The notes under the pieces are model-generated. The model ran no database searches. It saw only the letters and a program-made list of their open reading frames with translations, and was not told the origin of the DNA. Both the position numbers and the translations under genes were made by a program. From the NCBI GenBank assembly GCA_037576195.1, contig CM075101.1, forward strand, positions 29,760,001-29,824,000: a stretch of DNA of 64,000 nucleotides. Reading direction: 5' to 3'. How positions within the stretch are numbered: the stretch's first letter is position 1; each line of letters starts with the position of its first letter. Origin of the DNA: Phytoseiulus persimilis. Lineage: Eukaryota; Arthropoda; Arachnida; Mesostigmata; Phytoseiidae. Below, piece by piece: positions 59,501 through 64,000 of the stretch.

Positions 59501-61987
59501 GGGGTGGAGAAAACGTCCGAGCACATTGTTGCCCGCTTGTCGAACGACGAAAGCCACCGGGGGCGGCAGGCGACTCCAAGCTCTGCTCGTTCCCCGACGC
59601 GGCAGTGTGCGCTCGGTGCATTGATCCGCCCTCCTTTCTTTCCTCTTCTCTCATTATGGCTTCTGGGCCCTGTCCATGCGCCACGACAAGCCTTCCGATC
59701 CTCTACCGATGCCCACTGCGCCGCTCATCGAATACCAGACGCCCTGCTTCGCGATCTTCAAGTCAGCTTCAGGCTGCCACTAAATGGATGAATCGCACCG
59801 AATGGATCATCGAAGAAATGCTGCGGAATCTCGAATCAGTCTTTTCTTAGCCGTCGGCGTTCCCGTTCCGACCGCGCGGAGAGTTGGCTGCGACGCCGAC
59901 GCATCGGGCCACGGCGAACGAGGGCTGATGTCGGCGATTCCTTTTCTTCGGGATTCCCTCCGGGAGTTTGCGTCGCTTTTCTTCCGTTCTGCCGCCATGA
60001 TGACAGCTTTCTTGGGCTAGTCTAACGGTCGCCATTGTTGGAAGCGAGTGATTCAACAACACGGCTCGTCGGCGCCTCTCCGCGCTCCGACGCTAGCTTG
60101 TCTGGACTCTCGCTGCCATCAATTGCGCGCTGGACTTGTGGCCAGCAGGCCGAGGATTCCTGCCTGTCTCTATGGTGATTTAGGGGCGCATCCAGCAAAG
60201 CCACCACGCAGGAAGCATCTGTCACCAGCTTAGAAAATGGCACCGCTGTTCTCCGACACCAAACATGCCCGTAGGCTGTGACAGCACACGACATTCGGTT
60301 TACTCTCCCGACGCTCCATTATCTGCGATCCTCCAGACTTCTCCATGTTCTCGAGCCCGGCGTTGGTTACTCTCTGAATCAATGCAGGTGTCACGCATTC
60401 TTGGAAAAACAGGAGATCTCATCGGCATATGCTCATTACTTGCTGTCCAACCATCGTTTGAACCAGTGCCGAAACCTGACGCTTTTCTCCGCATACAACT
60501 TTCAGATACGGTGTTAGAGAACTCCACGCTAGTGTACAAGATGCGGGAGTCGATCAGTCAATCTCTGCAGGACTGCATATTGACGTTGAGCCCGAGTACA
60601 AAACAATGCGGCTCCGCGCATGGCTCAGCTCCTGCTGCTGCTGCCCCTACTCAGGTGAGAATGCGTCTCGTGTTTATTTACTCTCGATGACTCCGCTCAT
60701 GAATATTCCGATGCGGAGTCTATTTACATTTGCCGCAGGCGAAGCTCCCGCTATTGACTCTCCGGAGATTCAATTTCGGAATCGAATTCCGGAATCGATG
60801 ATCCTGATAGGGAAGCCTTTATGAAACTCTGTGTATTCCTAATCAAAAACCATCGATCCGCTTATTGCCAGTCGTGTTCTCTGGGGTAGAAAGTCGCAAG
60901 TGTGTTTTCGAACCGTTCCGATCTTCGGTGCTTCCTATCGTCGTCGGGATGGGCGCGAAGACGCGAATCGGAGGTGACATGGTGAAACGTGCTGCGTGTT
61001 CGCACATACAAGCATAGGAAGCCTTAGTCTGTTCGTTGGGGCATCCTTCATCTAGTCACCCCTGTCTCGTATCGATAAATATTCCGCCTTCGGAAGCGAA
61101 CACAAACGAATGAATTCGGGCGTTCGGGAGAACATGGTGAAAGGTTTCCTCCACAATACTCTCAGCTAACCCGAGAGGTTCGAATGGCTGTCTGCGGGGC
61201 GAGATATTTCAAATATCCAATGCTTCCGGAATCCCGTGACATTCTCGCCTTGCTGAGCTGAGCTCGTTACTCGTCGCAAAGTTTTCCCCCGCTAGTTTTC
61301 CTTTCATGCGGGTGGCTATCTTGCTGACAAATAGTAAACCTTATGAGAGATGATGAAGGTCTCCCGCTCCCTTCGTGCAGTGAGCTGCCCCATGCACAAG
61401 CTAGCGGGAGAACCATCTGCTCGGTCGGTTCGGTTCCCGGTGGACTCCGATAAGGTGTGCGCTGGTGTCAAAATTATTATCTCCTCAGCTCTCCTTGAAG
61501 TCCACCTGTGTGGAGGCTTCGAAGCCTGCTATGCATATATTTCATAGCCGCCAGGTCGTGGGCCTTCCGCGACATTTTCCGAAGCCAGGATCGTGAACGC
61601 CTCGTTTATGGCTCATGGGAGGAGCAGATGAATCCTCCCCGTGGGTTGATCCGTGTGAACGCAATAGTTTCCTGAGCTCTACCCGTCAGCTAGATAAGAG
61701 CAACAGCTTCGGTGATTTTAGAGGACTGTGCGCAATCAGTTCGCGAATCCCATTCCAATATCGAATCCTTTGCTTTGGGATATCTCTTTGTCCGGGAGTC
61801 GTTTCTCCACCTGAGAAAAGTAATCAGAATTTATCACTCTAAACGACGCTCGCTCCTTTCTTGCAGGCACCTCGATGTCCTAATCCGGCAGTTCTGGCAA
61901 CGCATGCGTTCAGAACGGAATGCCACTCTGAACAAACTACTATGTGAGATGCTGGAATGGAATATGACTTTCAAGCTGGGCTGTTAG
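35329..61987 (+). CDS. ERR: Estrogen-related receptor (orphan nuclear receptor, NR3B), seven-exon gene
   Basis: This gene encodes an ERR-type nuclear receptor, a ligand-independent transcription factor that in known animals binds extended half sites (TCAAGGTCA type) and controls energy metabolism genes. Coding exons are 35329-35508, 49904-50150, 51268-51489, 56875-57130, 58953-59137, 60506-60654 and 61867-61987. Domains in order, numbered from the ATG at 35329: an N-terminal region (1-112), a two-finger DNA-binding domain (about 113-178) with P-box CEACKA and the ERR-type extension [16 protein letters not shown], a short hinge, and a ligand-binding domain (about 217-452) with the receptor signature [17 protein letters not shown] and a C-terminal AF-2 helix LLCEMLE. 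Every intron is GT...AG. Phases join cleanly except that exon 6 has one base too many. Total length is about 452 residues, within the family range. Seen directly: motifs, splice sites and phases. Known: family role. Inferred: the start codon and the single transcript model. Confidence 0.95.
39144..39160 (+). repeat. TC dinucleotide microsatellite
   Basis: Uninterrupted tc repeat in ERR intron 1. Confidence 0.85.
47790..47801 (+). repeat. CT dinucleotide run
   Basis: Six ct units after a T-run and a C-run in ERR intron 1. The whole forms a pyrimidine-only tract on the + strand. Confidence 0.75.
49904..50150 (+). CDS. ERR: ERR exon 2: end of A/B region and first zinc finger
   Basis: The acceptor ttgttctttgcag ends at 49903 and the donor AAG|gtaaga starts at 50151. 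Entry is phase 0 from exon 1 and exit leaves one base (g). The exon starts [18 protein letters not shown], runs through a Gln/Ala-rich linker, then reads [33 protein letters not shown]. All four zinc-binding cysteines of finger 1 and the P-box CEACKA of the estrogen-receptor-like group are present. The intron after the first finger is at a position common in nuclear receptor genes. The match to ERR in this finger is nearly complete. Confidence 0.97.
50151..51267 (+). other. ERR intron 2, between the two zinc fingers
   Basis: This intron starts gtaaga and ends cgttgcag. It contains a run of 13 C at 50436-50448 inside a pyrimidine-rich stretch. I see no other structure. Confidence 0.9.
50436..50448 (+). 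repeat. Homopolymer run of 13 C
   Basis: Thirteen consecutive C in ERR intron 2, within a pyrimidine-rich stretch. Confidence 0.9.
51268..51489 (+). CDS. ERR: ERR exon 3: second zinc finger, C-terminal extension and hinge
   Basis: The acceptor ttttctcgttgcag ends at 51267 and the donor gtaagt starts at 51490. Joined to exon 2 it gives [20 protein letters not shown], then [20 protein letters not shown] and [18 protein letters not shown]. The finger-2 cysteines are all present. The [16 protein letters not shown] extension is the T/A-box that lets ERRs bind as monomers to an extended half site (family knowledge). The hinge [19 protein letters not shown] is short. The RRNPEGPYQ wording and the [12 protein letters not shown] spelling are closer to arthropod than vertebrate ERRs, which is the main taxonomic clue in the window. 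Confidence 0.97.
52673..52691. repeat. Palindrome, 9-base arms around one base
   Basis: gtctgtattgaatacagac has perfect 9-base arms. It lies in ERR intron 3. Confidence 0.7.
52821..52848. repeat. Inverted repeat, 8-base arms with a 12-base loop
   Basis: atcggtgg and ccaccgat flank a 12-base spacer. It lies in ERR intron 3. Confidence 0.65.
53982..53994 (+). repeat. Homopolymer run of 13 G
   Basis: Thirteen consecutive G in ERR intron 3, the strand complement of the C run in intron 2. Confidence 0.9.
54841..54889. repeat. Two-part stem-loop, outer and inner arms
   Basis: Outer arms gggctt / aagccc (54841-54846 and 54884-54889) enclose inner arms cggtgtt / aacaccg (54847-54853 and 54869-54875), with a one-sided bulge of 8 bases. 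It lies in ERR intron 3. Confidence 0.55.
56875..57130 (+). CDS. ERR: ERR exon 4: start of ligand-binding domain, helices 1-5
   Basis: The acceptor gtgttcttatttcag ends at 56874 and the donor gtaagt begins at 57131. The leftover g of exon 3 plus aa completes a Glu, so the protein reads [17 protein letters not shown]. The exon then carries the helix 3 to 5 signature: [40 protein letters not shown] and [10 protein letters not shown]. This is the most conserved stretch of nuclear receptor ligand-binding domains and matches the ERR pattern well. Exit is phase 2 (cg). An overlapping open frame continues upstream of the acceptor, but it is not receptor-like and is intronic. Confidence 0.96.
57131..58952 (+). 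other. ERR intron 4
   Basis: The intron runs from gtaagt to ctgtttcag. Two open frames on the same strand (57196-57447 and 58026-58244) do not resemble receptor sequence, and the flanking exons join in phase without them. They are therefore not constitutive ERR exons. Confidence 0.9.
58953..59137 (+). CDS. ERR: ERR exon 5: ligand-binding domain, beta-turn to helix 8
   Basis: The acceptor atccctgtttcag ends at 58952 and the donor gtaggt starts at 59138. The cg left from exon 4 plus a completes Arg, giving [20 protein letters not shown], in line with the family pattern of R-S-x-x-x-x-G-x-L-x-F/Y-A-x-D. It continues [30 protein letters not shown] and MALINA, the helix 7-8 region with the typical EEYLxLKA motif. 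The exon leaves one base (g). Confidence 0.95.
59138..60505 (+). other. ERR intron 5
   Basis: The intron runs from gtaggt to acaactttcag. The frame of exon 6 is open well upstream of its acceptor, but the joined peptide (INA-D-TVLEN) fits the family only from 60506. I see nothing else in it. Confidence 0.88.
60506..60654 (+). CDS. ERR: ERR exon 6: ligand-binding domain helices 9-10, with a one-base frame disagreement
   Basis: The acceptor catacaactttcag ends at 60505 and the donor gtgaga starts at 60655. The leftover g plus at gives [21 protein letters not shown], then [10 protein letters not shown], the helix 9 pattern. From about 60605 the conserved continuation [17 protein letters not shown] lies one frame over and joins exon 7 exactly as in other ERRs (LLLLLPSLR in fruit fly). 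The exon length is therefore one base more than the frame allows, around the short A-run in agtacaaaacaatg. Without correction the frame yields [16 protein letters not shown] and loses the AF-2 helix after splicing. A sequence or assembly error, a real indel or a +1 ribosomal shift could explain it. The first is simplest. Confidence 0.88.
60655..61866 (+). other. ERR intron 6
   Basis: The intron runs from gtgaga to tttcttgcag. It lies between the leucine-rich helix 10 segment and the last exon. I see no other feature in it. Confidence 0.9.
61867..61987 (+). CDS. ERR: ERR exon 7: helix 10/11 end, AF-2 helix 12 and stop
   Basis: The acceptor tcctttcttgcag ends at 61866. With the ag left from exon 6 it gives [20 protein letters not shown], then [11 protein letters not shown], and a TAG stop at 61985-61987. 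RQFW and the L-x-K-L-x-x-E-M-L-E core match other ERRs (RRFW and KKLFLEMLE in fruit fly). LLCEMLE is the AF-2 coactivator-contact helix. After EMLE nine residues follow (WNMTFKLGC). Known ERRs end a few residues after EMLE, so this tail is slightly longer than usual. Confidence 0.94.
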
Positions 61988-62858
61988 AAGAGCGACCCAG
62001 AACGTGATGCAGCGTTCCCTCAACCAGGCTTGAACACGCGTGAGAACCAGTCTGGATGAATAACCTGCCCAACTCCGGCTGTTATGACGGTGCTGTATCG
62101 TTTGCGGGTCGTTCGGAAAACTTTGTCCAGATGCATCAGGAGGGGGCCGGGGAATGTCCAAGACAACCTGGACAGCGTCCTTCGCCTACATCGGTACTAA
62201 ATTGAACATCAGCCCTCGTACCAGCAGCACGACCGTCAGCACAAGTAAGCAGGAGCTGTCCCAGGATAGATTGAGGGGCCCATGTGAGAGATTCAGGAGC
62301 AAGCGAGTACATTCGTTCGGGACCTCGGTCGGAGAGAGGGAAATCTTCGCGGCTCATCTTTGTTAAATCTATTGTTGACTACGTTAGCCGAAGCTTCGGA
62401 AACTCTGGAAGCGAGACACGAGGAGGATAATCACTGATTGGAGATGAGGATTCTCGACGAACGTCGGGAGGGGACGAGGCGATGTTCGATGAATTTGTAA
62501 CGGGTTGAGTTCCTCGATCGTGGTGTTGAACTACCCGTGCTTGATGTGATCGTCGTGTCTCAGAGGCTCCGTCGGCTCCGGGACGGGAGTCCGTGTTTTC
62601 CTAGGAACATGGCAAGCAATTGCGTTGACGCGTGAGCTAAACCCCCAAGAGTGCTTGACAACCTTATTGAATTCGTGGGTCGACAGATGGTCGGCCATCG
62701 ACAACACGACTCGTGACCCAGGTCCCAGTCGGAGACTGTCTGCCAGTGATCCATACGAGAAGATCAGCACAAAAAAAGCTACCCAAAATGACGTTGGCGA
62801 AACGACGAAACATACACGAACATTGAAAGCTATAGATATACATTTATATATATTGAAT

Positions 62859-62890
62859 AATATATTGGAGAGGATGTTGTGTGATTGGTT
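62859..62890 (+). promoter_or_regulatory. Candidate poly(A) signal region downstream of ERR
   Basis: I see no AATAAA between the ERR stop and the window end. The best substitute is a T/A-rich stretch with a variant hexamer AATATA at 62859-62864, followed within about 25 bases by a GT-rich run (ggatgttgtgtgattgg). This would give a 3' UTR of about 0.9 kb. The evidence is weak and rests on composition alone. Confidence 0.2.
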
Positions 62891-62925
62891 CCGTGTAGAC
62901 AAATGTAACATTGATAAACTTCAAA

Positions 62926-62953
62926 CTTACCTACCTACCAACCAACAACCAAC
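62926..62953 (+). repeat. ACCT/ACCA degenerate tetranucleotide repeat
   Basis: Run of tacc and aacc type units downstream of the ERR stop. Confidence 0.65.
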
Positions 62954-63371
62954 TTGGAGATGTTTGCTAACAGTGCCCTAGAAAAACGACAACGTTATCG
63001 TTCCTCCAGAGAGCGCTTATATGTTGTACGATTGATCAATCCACGGAATGGTTTGCCGATCGACCGATCGATTGTTCGGCTGTTCATTGTCATGTCTCTG
63101 CGTTCCGTCAAGTGATTCGGGTTTGCCTTTGTGTGTGAGCTCAGTGCCGTCGTGCTTCGTCGTCGAGTCTCGTGTCGTAGATTCCCACGGTTCGCGTTGC
63201 CGAGGCCGATGATATGAATTCCTCATCTGCATCCAAACAACAGTCAACTTTCGATGTTTCCTAAATGGTATGGCAAATATGCCTGGAACGAGTCCGCTTG
63301 GATGTAGCCAACTACATTAGCGGCTGTTTCGAGTGATTAGAAGGGTGGAATAACGATTTGATCTAGACTCC

Positions 63372-63418
63372 ATGACTAACCAACTGACTCATTGACTGAC
63401 TGTCTAACCGACTGACTA
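63372..63418 (+). repeat. Degenerate TGAC/CTAA tetranucleotide repeat
   Basis: About 47 bases made largely of ctga, ttga and ctaa words, an old degenerate tetranucleotide array in the 3' flank. Confidence 0.65.
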
Positions 63419-64000
63419 TATGTAAAGTTCACCTTTGATATCCTGTTTGTACAACGACACCGCTCGATGTGGAGCAGACTTCCATTGACGGTGCTCTGGG
63501 TCGGGATCGTGGACAAACTGTCCTGGTGCTTCGAAAAGGCTCTTCTTTCATAGCGGAACGTATGAGCGGAGGAGTTGTCGTCAGGGAAGCCGTCGGACAG
63601 CCGCTCAAACACTATCCCAGGTTCCATCTGGGAAGACTCGGCGATTCCCGATGCTCAGGCTCTATCGGCCAATGATTTAGCAGAGAACGCCCGAAGCTTG
63701 AGCAGTTTTTCCTTCGTTCCTCTTACATGCGGGCTCGACTTCCGAAGTTCCACTCTTGAGGTTATCACGTTGAAATTTGAAGACGATTGAAGAGCCTTTT
63801 TCGGCAGTCTATGGTTGTGCTGCTTGGAAATCCTTCTTAGTACAAATCAGAGGTTCATCCAGCTTGTTGGGATGCGACGGGCCGCTCCCGGTGTCTGGGC
63901 CTCAAGTTCAAAAGTAGCACTTCCCGAGTGAGAGAGTGCTGCTCAAAAACACTGAAGACGTCCATGGAGTGCTATAGAGTAAACTTAGCTTAGATATGGG

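Larger units (their letters stand above)
61988..64000. other. 3' flank of ERR; no second gene recognised
   Basis: After the stop the sequence probably carries the 3' UTR for several hundred bases, then degenerate tetranucleotide repeats. No further exon could be supported. Confidence 0.6.

Overview
The window is a piece of a eukaryotic nuclear genome, almost certainly from an arthropod. Base composition is roughly balanced and CpG is not depleted. The one gene I can establish is an estrogen-related receptor (ERR, nuclear receptor subfamily 3 group B) on the + strand, split into seven recognisable exons over about 27 kb (34,899-61,987). The DNA-binding-domain wording (second finger with [12 protein letters not shown], then RRNPEGPYQ) resembles arthropod rather than vertebrate ERRs. 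The ligand-binding domain is fairly divergent. A mite or other chelicerate would fit, but that is inference.

Layout. 1 to about 34.9 kb: no gene I can establish. It holds simple repeats, one small degenerate tandem array (3,700-3,850), a possible signal-peptide first exon (12,992-13,081), a possible minus-strand exon near 25.1 kb and a short decayed-looking minus-strand coding relic near 27.6-28.0 kb. 34,899-35,508: ERR N-terminal exon, with a long leader, a 13-codon upstream ORF and the first in-frame ATG at 35,329. 35,509-49,903: a 14.4 kb first intron. 49,904-51,489: two exons carrying the two zinc fingers. 56,875-61,987: four exons carrying the ligand-binding domain and the AF-2 helix. 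61,988-64,000: 3' flank with a weak candidate poly(A) signal and simple repeats.

All exon junctions carry GT/AG and five of the six restore the reading frame exactly. The exception is exon 6 (60,506-60,654). Its first part reads as helix 9 in one frame and its second part as the conserved leucine-rich helix 10 region one frame over, so one base too many lies near 60,600-60,605. Ignoring the extra base gives a receptor of about 452 residues, normal for the family. Reading it literally gives a receptor whose frame diverges after helix 9 and which lacks AF-2.

I saw no convincing tRNA, rRNA, CRISPR, virus-like element or complete transposon. The many other open frames of 60-250 codons overlap on both strands without family motifs and look like chance.
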